DNA of 64,000 nucleotides from Corynebacterium sp. J010B-136 (GTDB lineage: Bacteria > Actinomycetota > Actinomycetes > Mycobacteriales > Mycobacteriaceae). The notes beneath the pieces were generated by a model. It was not told the origin of the DNA. It saw only the letters and a program-made list of their open reading frames with translations, and did not search any database. The translations under genes and the position numbers were made by a program. Numbering within the stretch: position 1 is the stretch's first letter; each line of letters opens with the position of its first letter. Positions 31,098 to 41,170 of the stretch are shown in pieces. Location of the stretch: assembly GCF_002967075.1 (NCBI RefSeq), contig NZ_PUGE01000007.1:92696-156695 (forward strand), in the 5' to 3' direction.

Positions 31098-31667
31098 CTA
31101 TCCTTGCAGGATAGCAGTGATGGCCGCAACTGCGTCATCCAGGTTGTCATTGACAATCACGCGGTCGAACTCAGACTGACACGCAAGCTCTTCACGGGCG
31201 GTATCAAGTCGACGCTCAATAACCTCTTGAGGTTCGGTGCCACGACCAGTGAGACGGTCAACTAACACTTCCCACGATGGCGGAGCTAAAAATACCAACT
31301 CTGCCTCAGGAAGTGCTTTCTTGACGTTGCGCGCGCCTTCCAAATCCACCTCAACCAACACCGGCCGGGAGTCCTCTAGGGCCTCCTTCACAGGTGCTGC
31401 GGGTGTTCCAGATCGTTGTAGACCCCCGTGGATATCTGCCCACTCGAGCATCTCACCGGCGTCAATGCGGCGCTGGAATTCTTCTGGACTAACAAAGAAG
31501 TAGTCCACCCCATCCTGTTCACCTGGACGAGGGGCGCGTGTAGTCATAGACACGCTGAAGTACAGCCTGTCTACACCGTGACGCAAGCGCGAGACCACCG
31601 TGGATTTACCAACAGCGGAAGGCCCTGCCAGCACGACAAGGCGTCCGCGGTGATTAGCGCTGTTCAT
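31098..31667 (-). CDS. gmk: guanylate kinase
   Basis: Phosphorylates GMP to GDP. Seen: P-loop [12 protein letters not shown], the GMP-binding [15 protein letters not shown] and [12 protein letters not shown], and [18 protein letters not shown]. At 189 aa it is the usual length. The ATG follows the mihF stop by 6 nt, so the pair is probably co-translated. Confidence 0.97.
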   Translation of the reverse strand: MNSANHRGRLVVLAGPSAVGKSTVVSRLRHGVDRLYFSVSMTTRAPRPGEQDGVDYFFVSPEEFQRRIDAGEMLEWADIHGGLQRSGTPAAPVKEALEDSRPVLVEVDLEGARNVKKALPEAELVFLAPPSWEVLVDRLTGRGTEPQEVIERRLDTAREELACQSEFDRVIVNDNLDDAVAAITAILQG

Positions 31668-31673
31668 CGACGA

Positions 31674-31994
31674 TTACTCGGAAAAGCCGAAACGCTCCAG
31701 AAGGGCACGACGCTGACGGTCACCCAAGCCACGCAGACGGCGGGTCTGAGCAATCTCGAGGTCTTCCATGATCTCGCGTGCTTTAACCTTGCCAACCTTT
31801 GGAAGAGCTTCTAGCAGTGCTGAAACCTTGGTCTTACCGATGATCTCATCGGTCTCTGCCTTCTCGAGGACGTCCTTCAAAGTGGTGTCACCACGCTTGA
31901 GGGATGCCTTCAGTTCTGCGCGAGCCTTGCGAGCCTCAGCGGCCTTGGCGAGAGCCTGCTTGCGTTGCTCATCAGTCAGTTTTGGAAGGGCCAC
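31674..31994 (-). CDS. mihF: integration host factor, actinobacterial type
   Basis: Nucleoid-associated DNA-binding protein unrelated to E. coli IHF; essential in several actinobacteria. The protein is helical and highly basic, with GKTKVSALLEALPKVGKVKA and IAQTRRLRGLGDRQ in the conserved C-terminal DNA-binding part. The frame reaches ATG 32012, but GGAGG is ideally spaced for GTG 31994, giving MALPKLTDEQ and 106 aa, the family's usual start. It precedes gmk by 6 nt. About 150 nt of 5' leader is likely. Confidence 0.95.
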   Translation of the reverse strand: MALPKLTDEQRKQALAKAAEARKARAELKASLKRGDTTLKDVLEKAETDEIIGKTKVSALLEALPKVGKVKAREIMEDLEIAQTRRLRGLGDRQRRALLERFGFSE

Positions 31995-32154
31995 GGGTTT
32001 CCTCCGATTCATTGGTTGATTAATTTAATCCAGTACAAAAATTACCGGAACTCGAAAGCCTAACTTAGATTATGGTTCTCGTTGTGCTCCGACTTCAGGC
32101 AATCCTAGCACCGCAACGTTATCAAGGTAGATAACGCAACAGATTTAAACGTCT

Positions 32155-32160
32155 ATTTTA
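32155..32160 (-). promoter_or_regulatory. candidate -10 element of mihF-gmk-rpoZ
   Basis: TAAAAT on the minus strand fits TAnAnT and would give a leader of about 150 nt to GTG 31994. A TTGATC hexamer lies about 20 nt upstream, a loose -35 spacing. Confidence 0.35.
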
Positions 32161-32246
32161 GCACGTCACCGCACTACGAAGATCAAACTACCAGCTCAAG
32201 TGCCTGCGTGTAAATTCAGCGGCAAAATTAGCCCAAAATACGCCAT

Positions 32247-32335
32247 ATGCTGGCGTTCCTACGAAAAACCTGCGGAATTATCGGGAAAAGTCCCACGAAA
32301 AATCCGCTCGGTAGTTCTTAGGAAACTGCCAGCAT
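32247..32335. repeat. nested inverted-repeat element downstream of pyrF
   Basis: Three nested stems share one axis. Outer: ATGCTGGC and TTCCT (32247-32260) with AGGAA and GCCAGCAT (32320-32335). Middle: GCGGA (32272) with TCCGC (32303). Inner: GGGA/TCCC (32283-32294) with an AAAG loop. ACGAAAAA occurs twice inside (32261, 32295). No T-tract follows, so a plain terminator is doubtful; a structured RNA or small palindromic repeat is possible. Confidence 0.45.
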
Positions 32336-32359
32336 AAACAACGTTTGTTCTAACTTCGG

Positions 32360-33247
32360 CTAGACCAACCCGCCGTCAAAATACTCACGCGAGGTCTCTA
32401 GCACGGCCTTTTGAAGGTCGGCAACCTGCGGTCCAGCGTTCAAGATGGCACGCGAGACATTCGGAAAGCCCAGCTGGGGCGCCGCCTGCGTAATCTTTGC
32501 GACATCGGCAGCCGTTGCACCCTGCGCACCCACGCCAGGCAGAAGCACTGGCCCGTTGAGCTTGGACAAATACGGTGGCGTGTCCAAAGTAGCGCCCACC
32601 ACCACGCCAATATCGCCCACAGGGTGCTGGTTGGCGCCATCACCCTGTGCCGAAGACCCCGCATACTCGCTATTAAATGCTGCACAAGTATCGACCACGT
32701 GCTGCGCCACAGTGTGAGAGTCATCGCGGAAATTCTGCAGCTGCACTGCCTCAGAATTCGAGGTAGCAGCCAGGACGAATACGCCACGGCCGGTCTTGGC
32801 CGCCAAGTCAAAGACAGACTGCAGCGCTGCTACGCCCAAGTACGGCGAGACCGTGACAGCATCGGCACGCAACGGAGAGCTCTCCCCTAACCAAGCATCG
32901 GCATAGCCAGCCATGGTGGAGCCAATATCGCCACGTTTTGCATCAGCAACAGTCAAGCACCCTGCCTCGCGTAGATATTGCAGCGTGTCCTCTAAGACGG
33001 CGAAGCCTTGGGAGCCAAAGCGCTCATAAAAGGCCACCTGTGGTTTCACCAAAGCAGCGGTATCCGCAAAGGCTTCCACACAGGCCTCGCTAAAGCGGCG
33101 CAGACCATCAATCGTGTCCTCTAAGCCCCACTGCTGAAGTAGGTAAGGATGCGGGTCAATGCCTACGCACAACCGGCCACGCACCTGCCCTGCGGCAACA
33201 AGGCGCTCGCCAAAGCCTACTGGCTGGGTATTAGTTGACTGGGGCAT
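32360..33247 (-). CDS. pyrF: orotidine 5'-phosphate decarboxylase, type 2
   Basis: Final step of UMP synthesis. The actinobacterial/myxobacterial type is indicated by [36 protein letters not shown] with the catalytic Lys-Asp pair, and [12 protein letters not shown]. The frame extends to 33352 inside carB, but ATG 33247 with GGAG upstream begins [16 protein letters not shown] and gives 295 aa. Its start overlaps the carB stop by 17 nt, indicating translational coupling. Confidence 0.96.
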   Translation of the reverse strand: MPQSTNTQPVGFGERLVAAGQVRGRLCVGIDPHPYLLQQWGLEDTIDGLRRFSEACVEAFADTAALVKPQVAFYERFGSQGFAVLEDTLQYLREAGCLTVADAKRGDIGSTMAGYADAWLGESSPLRADAVTVSPYLGVAALQSVFDLAAKTGRGVFVLAATSNSEAVQLQNFRDDSHTVAQHVVDTCAAFNSEYAGSSAQGDGANQHPVGDIGVVVGATLDTPPYLSKLNGPVLLPGVGAQGATAADVAKITQAAPQLGFPNVSRAILNAGPQVADLQKAVLETSREYFDGGLV

Positions 33248-36200
33248 GCTGTAGCTCCTGCAGCGCACGAACCTTGAAATCACCCTTGCGCAGTGCTTCC
33301 AGGGCCTGTACGCCGGCGGTGACGCCTTGCACGGTGGTGATCTGTGGGACATCTACTTCCAAAGCTGCGCTGCGAATCTCGTAGCCATCGAAACGCGCAC
33401 CGGAGGTGGAATCTGGTGTGTTGATAACCAGGTCAATCTCACGGTCCAAAATCAAGTCCACTACCGAGCGGCCTTCAGCACCGTTACGAATCTCAGATGA
33501 CTTCTTCACGGTCTCGCATTCGATGCCATTGCGACGCAGAACCGACGCCGTACCAGTGGTGGCGAAGATCTTGTATCCCATATCGGACAGACGCTGAATT
33601 GGGAAGCTCAGGTTGCGCTTGTCGCGGTTAGCCACCGAGACAAAGATGGAGCCTTCCTTCGGCATCTTCATAAAGCCTGCGATAAGAGCCTTGTAGTAGG
33701 CCGCACCAAAGTTATCGGCCAAGCCCATGACCTCACCGGTGGACTTCATCTCAGGACTCAAGACGGTATCGAGCATGGAACCATCTGCGCTGCGGAAGCG
33801 GTTGAATGGCAAGACTGCTTCTTTTACCGCAATTGGGTGTTCCAGAGGCAGGGAGCCGCCGTCGTAGGACGATGGCAACATGCCTTCTTCCTTCAGCTCA
33901 GCAATGGTAGCGCCCAGCATGATGCGCGATGCTGCCTTAGCCAGTGCCACGCCGGTGGCCTTGGAAACAAATGGCACGGTGCGCGATGCACGTGGGTTTG
34001 CCTCGATGACATAGAGCTGATTGTCTTTGAGACCGTACTGCACGTTCATCAAGCCCTTAACGCCAATACCAGCAGCCAATGCCTTGGTAGCAACGCGAAC
34101 CTTCTCGATATCCTCAGGTCCCAAGGTCATCGGTGGCAGGGAGCATGAGGAGTCACCGGAGTGAATGCCGGCTTCCTCGATGTGCTCCATCACGCCGCCG
34201 AGGTAGACATCAGTGCCATCGCACAGTGCGTCGACGTCGATTTCGATTGCGCCATCCAAGAAGCGGTCCACAAGGACAGGGTGCTCACTGTTGAGCTCGG
34301 TTGCGCGCTCGATGTAGGACTCTAACGCTGCCTCATCGTAGACAATTTCCATGCCACGTCCGCCCAGAACGTAGGAAGGACGTACCAGCACTGGGTAGCC
34401 AATCTCCTGGGCCACACCGCGTGCTTCTTCATAAGAGTGCGCGGTGCCAAACTCTGGGGCAGGTAGCTCTGCCTTGGCCAAGACCTTGCCGAATTCGCCG
34501 CGGTCTTCAGCCAGGTTGATGGCTTCAGGGCTGGTACCAACTACTGGGACACCCGCATCAGCCAAACGCTGTGCCAGGCCCAGTGGGGTCTGTCCACCGA
34601 GCTGAACGATGACGCCAGCAACGGTGCCGGATTCAGCTTCTGCGTGGTAGATTTCCATGACGTCTTCGAAGGTCAGGGGCTCGAAGTACAAACGGTCTGC
34701 GGTGTCGTAGTCGGTGGACACGGTCTCAGGGTTGCAGTTGACCATAACGGTCTCGTAGCCCTTATCCGACAGCTCAAGTGCGGCGTGCACACAGGAGTAG
34801 TCGAACTCGATGCCCTGGCCAATGCGGTTCGGGCCAGAGCCTAAGATGATGACCTTTTCGCGCTCGGTTTGGGCTTCAACCTCAGATTCAGCGGCTGGGT
34901 CGAGCTCATACGCCGAGTAGTGATAAGGAGTTTGGGCTTCAAACTCGCCTGCGCAGGTATCGACGGTCTTGTAGACCGGGCGAATACCTAAGGACCAACG
35001 CAGTGCGCGCACGCCGTCTTCACCAGCGAATTCGGTACGCAGCGCAGCAATCTGCTTATCAGATAGGCCCATGTACTTAGCTTCGCGCAGGAGGTCTTCA
35101 TCCAGGACTGGTGCTTCAATCAGCTTGGTGCGGAAGTCAACCAAAGCCTGCAGTTCAGCCAGGAACCAAGGGTCAATCTGGGATGCTTCGTGCAGCTGCT
35201 CGATGGTGCCGCCCAGGCGCAGGGCAAGCTCGACATCGTAGAGACGGCCTTCGGTTGGGCGACGCAGGTCATCCAATACAGCGTTGAGGTCATTGGCACG
35301 CTCTGCAGCGAAGTATTCATCGTCCTTGGTCCAGAAACCTTCTTGCTTGGTTTCCAAAGAACGCATGACCTTGTTCAGACCTGCGATGTAGTTGCGGCCA
35401 ATACCCATGGCCTCACCCACGGACTTCATGGTGGTGGTCAAGGTGTCATCAGCCCCGACAAACTTCTCAAAGGCAAAGCGTGGAGCCTTGACGATGACAT
35501 AGTCCAAGGTGGGCTCGAAAGCCGCAGGGGTAACACCGGTGATGTCGTTGGTGACTTCATCCAAGGTGTAGCCGATGGCGAGCTTCGCAGCTAGCTTAGC
35601 GATGGGAAAGCCCGTCGCCTTGGATGCCAGCGCCGAAGAACGCGATACACGTGGGTTCATTTCAATGACGATGATGCGGCCGTTTTCTGGGTGTACAGCG
35701 AACTGGATGTTACAGCCGCCGGTGTCCACACCGACTTCGCGGATGATGTCGATGCCCAAATCGCGCATTGCCTGGTATTCGCGGTCGGTCAGAGTCAACG
35801 CCGGTGCCACGGTCACGGAGTCACCAGTGTGTACGCCAAGTGCGTCGACGTTTTCGATGGAAGCGATAACAACCACGTTGTCATCACCGTCGCGCATGAG
35901 CTCGAGCTCGTATTCTTTCCAGCCCAGGATGGATTCTTCAATCAAGACGTTAGCTTCTGGGGATGCAGCAAGTCCGCCACCAGCGATACGCTCGAGGTCT
36001 TCATTGGTGTAGGCCAAACCGGAGCCGAGGCCACCCATGGTAAAGGAAGGACGAACAACTACCGGCAGGCCGAGCTCTGCAACGGTGGCGTGTACTTCTT
36101 CCATGTTGTGGCAGACTGCAGAACGTGCAGATTCGCCGCCAATGGATTCGACGATGTCCTTGAACTTCTGGCGGTCTTCACCGCGCTCGATAGCGTCGAT

Positions 36201-36572
36201 GTCAGCACCGATGAGTTCGATGTTGTGCTTTTTCAAAATGCCGGCGCGGTCCAACTGGATTGCGGCATTCAGCGCGGTCTGGCCACCCAAGGTTGCCAAG
36301 ACAGCGTCGATGGGGTGTCCTTCTTCGCGCTCTTTAATCAGGATTTGCTCGATGAACTCTGGCTCAATGGGCTCCACGTAGGTGTGGTCAGCAAACTCCG
36401 GGTCGGTCATGATGGTGGCCGGGTTGGAGTTAATCAGCGTTACCCGCAGTCCCTCTTCTTTGAGAACGCGGCAAGCTTGGGTGCCGGAGTAGTCGAATTC
36501 ACAGGCCTGGCCGATGACAATCGGGCCGGAGCCGATGACCAGGACGTGGTTAATATCGTTGCGCTTTGGCAT
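33231..36572 (-). CDS. carB: carbamoyl-phosphate synthase large subunit
   Basis: Makes carbamoyl phosphate from bicarbonate, ammonia and two ATP, feeding both pyrimidine and arginine synthesis. The 1113-residue protein has two homologous ATP-grasp halves ([18 protein letters not shown] in the first, [19 protein letters not shown] in the second) and a C-terminal MGS-like allosteric domain. It opens with [20 protein letters not shown]. Start ATG 36572 lies 30 nt after carA. The end overlaps the pyrF start. Confidence 0.98.
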   Translation of the reverse strand: MPKRNDINHVLVIGSGPIVIGQACEFDYSGTQACRVLKEEGLRVTLINSNPATIMTDPEFADHTYVEPIEPEFIEQILIKEREEGHPIDAVLATLGGQTALNAAIQLDRAGILKKHNIELIGADIDAIERGEDRQKFKDIVESIGGESARSAVCHNMEEVHATVAELGLPVVVRPSFTMGGLGSGLAYTNEDLERIAGGGLAASPEANVLIEESILGWKEYELELMRDGDDNVVVIASIENVDALGVHTGDSVTVAPALTLTDREYQAMRDLGIDIIREVGVDTGGCNIQFAVHPENGRIIVIEMNPRVSRSSALASKATGFPIAKLAAKLAIGYTLDEVTNDITGVTPAAFEPTLDYVIVKAPRFAFEKFVGADDTLTTTMKSVGEAMGIGRNYIAGLNKVMRSLETKQEGFWTKDDEYFAAERANDLNAVLDDLRRPTEGRLYDVELALRLGGTIEQLHEASQIDPWFLAELQALVDFRTKLIEAPVLDEDLLREAKYMGLSDKQIAALRTEFAGEDGVRALRWSLGIRPVYKTVDTCAGEFEAQTPYHYSAYELDPAAESEVEAQTEREKVIILGSGPNRIGQGIEFDYSCVHAALELSDKGYETVMVNCNPETVSTDYDTADRLYFEPLTFEDVMEIYHAEAESGTVAGVIVQLGGQTPLGLAQRLADAGVPVVGTSPEAINLAEDRGEFGKVLAKAELPAPEFGTAHSYEEARGVAQEIGYPVLVRPSYVLGGRGMEIVYDEAALESYIERATELNSEHPVLVDRFLDGAIEIDVDALCDGTDVYLGGVMEHIEEAGIHSGDSSCSLPPMTLGPEDIEKVRVATKALAAGIGVKGLMNVQYGLKDNQLYVIEANPRASRTVPFVSKATGVALAKAASRIMLGATIAELKEEGMLPSSYDGGSLPLEHPIAVKEAVLPFNRFRSADGSMLDTVLSPEMKSTGEVMGLADNFGAAYYKALIAGFMKMPKEGSIFVSVANRDKRNLSFPIQRLSDMGYKIFATTGTASVLRRNGIECETVKKSSEIRNGAEGRSVVDLILDREIDLVINTPDSTSGARFDGYEIRSAALEVDVPQITTVQGVTAGVQALEALRKGDFKVRALQELQHAPVN

Positions 36573-36602
36573 GGTTTCTTTTCTTACCTTTCCTGGTCGG
36601 AA

Positions 36603-37757
36603 TTACTTAGTGGTGGAAGCGTTGTTGGTCATCAGGTCAATGAACTGATCGAACAGTGGGTTCGCATCATGTGGACCTGCGGCAGATTCTGGGTGGTACT
36701 GCACGGAGTACGCCATGCCGTTGCTCAAAGCAACGCCCTCGACGGTGCCGTCGTTCAAACAGGTGTGGGTGACATGCGCTGGGCCGAAGTCGGTGGAGAA
36801 CTCTTCACCTGGCTTCTCCGTTGGCATCGCTAGAGCAAAGCCGTGGTTTTGGGAAGTGATATCAATCTTGCCGCTGAGGTGGTTTTTGACAGGCACGTTG
36901 ATGCCGCGGTGACCGAACTTCATCTTGTAGGTTTCCAGACCCAGTGCGCGACCAAGCAGCTGGTTGCCGAAGCAAATGCCGAAGAATGGAATCTTGGCCG
37001 CCAGCACCTCGCGGATAAACGCTACGGCGCCGTCTGCGGTTGCTGGGTCACCAGGACCGTTGGAGACAAAGACGCCGTCTGGGTTGTACTGCTGGATGTC
37101 AGCGAAGGAGGTGCCAGAAGGAACCACGATGGTCTCGATTCCGCGCTGCGCAAAGTGGCGCGGGGTCGAAAGCTTAATGCCCATGTCATAAGCCACGACG
37201 GTGAACTTCTTCTCCCCTTCAACTGGGATGGTGTAGACCTCATCGGTCGACACTTCTGCCGACAGGTCAGCGCCAGCCATCGAGTCCTGGGCTTTCACTT
37301 CTTCAACCAGTTCTTCAACTGGGCGCTTGGCGGCATCCCCGGAGAAGATGCCTGCTGCAATCGAACCTTCGTTGCGCAGGTGGCGCACCAAGGTGCGGGT
37401 GTCTACGCCTTGAATGCCGACGATTCCCTGCGCAACCATCTCTTCTTCCAAGCTGCGTTCAGAGCGCCAGTTGGATACGCGGTGAGACAGGTTGCGAATA
37501 ACAAGCCCTGCAACCCAGATGTTGCCGCCGTTGGATTCATTATCTTCATCGTTCCAACCAGTGTTGCCGATGTGTGGTGCGGTAGTAACCACGATCTGGC
37601 GGTGGTAGGAAGGGTCAGTCATGGTCTCTTGGTAACCGGTCATTGCGGTGGTAAATACCGCTTCACCCAAGGTGGTGCCAGTTGCGCCGAAGCCTAAGCC
37701 ACGGAAGCTGCGGCCGTCTGCGAGCACCAGGATGGCAGGTTGTGAAGTGTTCGTCAC
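36603..37757 (-). CDS. carA: carbamoyl-phosphate synthase small (glutaminase) subunit
   Basis: Class I glutamine amidotransferase that supplies ammonia to CarB. The nucleophile is in IPFFGICFGNQLLGRALG and the His-Glu pair is in VQYHPESAAGP. The N-terminal half has the typical TGYQETMTDPSYHRQIV. It is 384 aa. GTG 37757 has AAAGG upstream. The 162 nt before it include a perfect TATAAT, so carAB probably has its own promoter within the pyr cluster, allowing supply for arginine synthesis. Confidence 0.98.
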   Translation of the reverse strand: MTNTSQPAILVLADGRSFRGLGFGATGTTLGEAVFTTAMTGYQETMTDPSYHRQIVVTTAPHIGNTGWNDEDNESNGGNIWVAGLVIRNLSHRVSNWRSERSLEEEMVAQGIVGIQGVDTRTLVRHLRNEGSIAAGIFSGDAAKRPVEELVEEVKAQDSMAGADLSAEVSTDEVYTIPVEGEKKFTVVAYDMGIKLSTPRHFAQRGIETIVVPSGTSFADIQQYNPDGVFVSNGPGDPATADGAVAFIREVLAAKIPFFGICFGNQLLGRALGLETYKMKFGHRGINVPVKNHLSGKIDITSQNHGFALAMPTEKPGEEFSTDFGPAHVTHTCLNDGTVEGVALSNGMAYSVQYHPESAAGPHDANPLFDQFIDLMTNNASTTK

Positions 37758-37802
37758 AGGAGTGTGCCTTTCAAATTGAGTGTAAAAAATTCACTGCTTT
37801 GC

Positions 37803-37808
37803 ATTATA
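37803..37808 (-). promoter_or_regulatory. candidate -10 element of an internal carA promoter
   Basis: The minus strand reads TATAAT, a perfect -10, 46 nt before the carA GTG. No convincing -35 is present. TTTGCATTAT (around 37798) and TTTGCATAAT (around 37875) occur as near-copies on the plus strand in this same gap; whether they bind a regulator is unknown. Confidence 0.45.
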
Positions 37809-37919
37809 TTACTACGTTTGCTCTTGAGTCTATCCAGTGTGGTGTCGAAATCAGGATTTCTGCCACCACTCTGTTTTGCATAATCTCGAGGAAAATTTCA
37901 CAGAGATATTCAGAGCTTT

Positions 37920-39260
37920 TTAATTGTCTTGCGCATCAAGTTCATAGGTGAGATGCCCACGCAACAAGGTGTGCGTAACGCGTGCCCCGAACTCGATACC
38001 TTCATAGGGGTTATTTTCACTCTTAGATTCAAGCTGGGTCTTATCCGATACCCAGCGCGCTTCAGGGTCGACCAGCGTGAGATTCGCCGGCTCGCCTACT
38101 GCAATCGGACGGCCGTGGTCCGGCAGGCGGGTTATCTCCGCGGGCTTTTCACTCATCACACGCGCAATAAAGCGCCAGTCCGCAAGGCCTGGTTCGACAA
38201 AGAGCTTGACGATGACCGCGAGCGAGCTTTCCAGCCCCAACATTCCGGGCTTCGCGTGGTCAAATTCCACACACTTATCTTCTGAGCCATGCGGTGCGTG
38301 GTCAGTGGCGACAACATCGATTACTCCGTCGAGCAACGCCTGGCGCAAAGCCAGGGTGTCGTGCTCTTCACGCAGCGGTGGGTTTACGCGGAAGACACCG
38401 TCGTAGGTGCGCAACTTGTCATCGGTAAGCAGCAAGTGGTGCGGGGTCACCTCAGCACTCAGTGGGATGTCCTGGGACTTTGCCCACTTGAGCAATTCCA
38501 CGGTGCCGGTTGTCGATGCATGGCAAATGTGCACGCGGTTGCCGTAGTCACGTGCCAAAAGTGCATCACGAGCGACGATGGACTCTTCTGCCACGCGTGG
38601 CCAGCCGCGCAATCCCAGCTGCGCAGCGGTCGCGCCCTCGTGTGCAACAGCACCTTCGGTCAGACGTGGCTCTTCAGCGTGCTGCGCAATAAGCACGTCC
38701 AAGCCCTTGGCATATTCCAAAGCGCGGCGCATCAATTGCGGGTCAGCAACGCACTTGCCGTCATCAGAGAACATGCGCACTTTGGCATCCGAGCGTGCCA
38801 TCATGCCGAATTCTGTGAGGTCTTTGCCCGCTAGTCCCTTGGTGATGGAGCCGACCGGGTGGACATCGCAAAGCCCTAAGCCCTGAGCTTTTGCCCACAC
38901 CGACTCTGCGATGACGGGCTGGTCCATGACCGGCATGGTGTTGGCCATGGTAAAGACCGCCGTGAAGCCACCTTTAGCTGCGGCCTTGGAGCCGGTTTCG
39001 ATGGTTTCAGTATCTTCGCGGCCTGGTTCGCGCAGGTGCACGTGCATATCAACAAGCCCTGGGAGCAAGACCTGCCCTGCCCCGTCGATGGTCTTATCGA
39101 TGCTTTTGCCTGCGCCTGCATCAGCACCGATCGCCGCAATCTGGCCGTTTTCGATTAATACTTCAACTGGCTCACCTTCGCCGTAGGGGCGCACGTTGGT
39201 GAGCAAAGTTGTTTCGGCTGCGGCGGGTGCTTTTCGGCCGGTTTCTGGATAATTGGTCAC
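37920..39260 (-). CDS. pyrC: dihydroorotase (class I)
   Basis: Cyclises carbamoyl aspartate to dihydroorotate. Binuclear zinc amidohydrolase with the [10 protein letters not shown] metal motif, [16 protein letters not shown] and VATDHAPHG (catalytic Asp). The 446-aa length is that of the long type I enzyme. GTG 39260 has GAGGAG upstream, and the gene lies 34 nt after pyrB. Confidence 0.97.
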   Translation of the reverse strand: MTNYPETGRKAPAAAETTLLTNVRPYGEGEPVEVLIENGQIAAIGADAGAGKSIDKTIDGAGQVLLPGLVDMHVHLREPGREDTETIETGSKAAAKGGFTAVFTMANTMPVMDQPVIAESVWAKAQGLGLCDVHPVGSITKGLAGKDLTEFGMMARSDAKVRMFSDDGKCVADPQLMRRALEYAKGLDVLIAQHAEEPRLTEGAVAHEGATAAQLGLRGWPRVAEESIVARDALLARDYGNRVHICHASTTGTVELLKWAKSQDIPLSAEVTPHHLLLTDDKLRTYDGVFRVNPPLREEHDTLALRQALLDGVIDVVATDHAPHGSEDKCVEFDHAKPGMLGLESSLAVIVKLFVEPGLADWRFIARVMSEKPAEITRLPDHGRPIAVGEPANLTLVDPEARWVSDKTQLESKSENNPYEGIEFGARVTHTLLRGHLTYELDAQDN

Positions 39261-39294
39261 AGGTTTTTCTCCTCGTTGTTTCTAGATACCGGCT

Positions 39295-40263
39295 TTAAGC
39301 GCCTTGGGCGTGCTCTTCGGCAAACCCGCTATTGGCGATAAGAGTAAACAGCACCGCCATGCGCAAGTGCACACCGTTGTTAACCTGCTGCAAGATAGCG
39401 GTTTGGTCCAGGTCCGCGACGGCGTAGTTGATTTCCATACCGCGCAACATAGGTCCTGGGTGCATGATGATGGCATCTTTTTTCATCAAGGCCGCGCGCT
39501 GCTTAGACAGCCCGAAGAGTGTTGCGTACTCACGGTGCGACGGGAAGAAACCGCCGTTCATGCGCTCTTGCTGCACGCGCAGCATCATCACGACATCGGC
39601 TTCTGCGATCTCTGCATCGAAATTCACCGAAGTCTTCACCGGCCAGGTCTCCACGCCGAAAGGCAAAAGCGTCGGTGGAGCAACGAGCGTTACTTCCGCC
39701 CCCAGCGCGGTGAGCAAATCAACGTTGGAACGCACCACGCGTGAATGCAGACAATCGCCGACAATCTTTACCTTCAGTCCCGCGAAGTCACCCGCGGAGA
39801 TTCCAAGGCGTTGGCGAATGGTCATCGCGTCCAACAAGGCTTGGGTTGGGTGCTGGTGTGAACCGTCACCGGCGTTAATCACGGATGGGCCATCGCCATT
39901 AGGTGCTACCCAGTTCGCGACCTGTTGCGCCGCGCCTGACGATGGGTGGCGGATGATAATTGAATCCGCCCCCAAAGAAGACAGCGTCAACGCCGTATCA
40001 CGCAGCGATTCGCCCTTCTTCACCGAAGATGACGATGCCGAGAGATTAATGACATCCGCGGACATCCACTTGCCTGCTGTTTCGAATGAGGCACGCGTGC
40101 GCGTGGAGTTTTCATAAAACAAGGTGTAGATGGTGCGCCCGCGTAGTGTTGGAAGCTTTTTTACTTCCCTGTCCTTCAGCGCATCGCGGAAGGTGTCTGC
40201 TTCATCCAAAAGGCCGATGATCTCGTCTTTGTCGAGGTCGGCGATGCTTAACAGATGTTTCAC
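39295..40263 (-). CDS. pyrB: aspartate carbamoyltransferase catalytic subunit
   Basis: Transfers the carbamoyl group to aspartate. Seen: the carbamoyl-phosphate site [26 protein letters not shown], and [12 protein letters not shown]. It is 322 aa. No pyrI regulatory gene is present, as usual in actinobacteria. GTG 40263 has AAGGAG with 7-nt spacing and lies 9 nt after the pyrR stop. Confidence 0.98.
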   Translation of the reverse strand: MKHLLSIADLDKDEIIGLLDEADTFRDALKDREVKKLPTLRGRTIYTLFYENSTRTRASFETAGKWMSADVINLSASSSSVKKGESLRDTALTLSSLGADSIIIRHPSSGAAQQVANWVAPNGDGPSVINAGDGSHQHPTQALLDAMTIRQRLGISAGDFAGLKVKIVGDCLHSRVVRSNVDLLTALGAEVTLVAPPTLLPFGVETWPVKTSVNFDAEIAEADVVMMLRVQQERMNGGFFPSHREYATLFGLSKQRAALMKKDAIIMHPGPMLRGMEINYAVADLDQTAILQQVNNGVHLRMAVLFTLIANSGFAEEHAQGA

Positions 40264-40272
40264 TCGGTCTCC

Positions 40273-40890
40273 TTATTGCGTGGATGTGATGCCGCGGGTC
40301 AAGACCACCGCGTCGCGGCCGTCAATATCGCTAATAAGGACATCAATGTCTTCATTGCTGGCAGTCGGAACGTTCTTTCCTACATAATCAGCACGAATCG
40401 GAACCTGGCGGTGGCCACGGTCAACCAAGACGGCTAATTGAATGGACTGCGGGCGACCAATATCGCCGAGCGCGTCTAAAGCGGCACGAATGGTGCGGCC
40501 GGAAAAGAGGACGTCATCGACCAAAACGACAATGGCATTATCGATGCCACCGGCTGGGATGGACGTGGGTTGCAGGGCGCGGTGCGGTTTATTGCGCAAA
40601 TCATCGCGGTACAACGTGATATCTAAGGATCCACTGGGGATGTCCACACCGGAAAATTCTGCAATCTTTGTTGCTAGTCGGTGTGCAAGGGGCACGCCAC
40701 CTGAAGGGATGCCCAATAAAATTACTCGCGCAGCACCGGGTGAATCCAATGCTGTTTTTTCAATAATCTGGTGCGCGATGCGTGCGGTTGTACGTTCAAC
40801 GTCGCCAGCACTGAGCAGTTCTGTCTGCGTGACATTCGTCTGCGCATCGTCTGCTTCGTGCCCGTCGTTGGGTACAGTTGTTCCACTCAT
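40273..40890 (-). CDS. pyrR: bifunctional pyrimidine operon regulator / uracil phosphoribosyltransferase
   Basis: RNA-binding regulator that senses UMP and also has uracil phosphoribosyltransferase activity. The PRPP loop is [31 protein letters not shown] and [11 protein letters not shown] are other family stretches. The 205-aa length includes a short N-terminal extension. It heads the pyr cluster. Its Shine-Dalgarno region lies next to a PyrR-binding-loop-like sequence, so autoregulation at translation is likely, as described for Mycobacterium smegmatis. Confidence 0.96.
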   Translation of the reverse strand: MSGTTVPNDGHEADDAQTNVTQTELLSAGDVERTTARIAHQIIEKTALDSPGAARVILLGIPSGGVPLAHRLATKIAEFSGVDIPSGSLDITLYRDDLRNKPHRALQPTSIPAGGIDNAIVVLVDDVLFSGRTIRAALDALGDIGRPQSIQLAVLVDRGHRQVPIRADYVGKNVPTASNEDIDVLISDIDGRDAVVLTRGITSTQ

Positions 40891-40893
40891 CGT

Positions 40894-40922
40894 GACCTCC
40901 TTCCCCGCCTCACAGTGCGGTC
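40894..40922 (-). promoter_or_regulatory. candidate PyrR-binding RNA loop over the pyrR Shine-Dalgarno
   Basis: Reading the minus strand just before the pyrR ATG, a CCGC/GCGG stem presents GTGAGGC (40907-40913). This fits the conserved GNGAGGY core of PyrR-binding loops. It is followed at once by GGAAGGAGG, the Shine-Dalgarno. An alternative outer pairing GACC/GGTC (40894-40897 with 40919-40922) would enclose the ribosome-binding site. The match is by eye. Confidence 0.55.
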
Positions 40923-41170
40923 CTTAAAGGATGTGTTCACTAGAAATATGGTGACCGTAGGTTTTACAGCTGCCACAGATACTAGCACTTATCGCACCGT
41001 CGCACCGTATCTATTTCCCCCGAATCCCCCTTCAGGTATCCCCCACCGCGCAATCATTTCTCCTTAATTCACGTTGCGCACAACTTAATAAATGTATCGG
41101 GGCTAAACTAAGGAGCAAGTATTAGGCGCCGTCAGTCTGATGAACAAACCCCCAAGGAGCGTTTCCTTAC

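Larger units (their letters stand above)
31995..32359 (-). other. long intergenic region between pyrF and mihF
   Basis: 365 nt with no convincing gene. Read on the minus strand it holds, in order, a nested inverted-repeat element just past pyrF (32247-32335), a TAAAAT -10 candidate (32155-32160), and a 7-bp CGTTATC/GATAACG hairpin (32117-32136) inside the probable mihF leader. Confidence 0.5.

Noticed and set aside
35691..36833. 380-codon plus-strand frame opposite carB/carA
   Set aside because: It is fully antisense to well-conserved genes, has no recognisable domain, and is explained by the codon bias of carB.
36843..37697. 284-codon plus-strand frame opposite carA
   Set aside because: Mirror frame of carA; no protein family signal.
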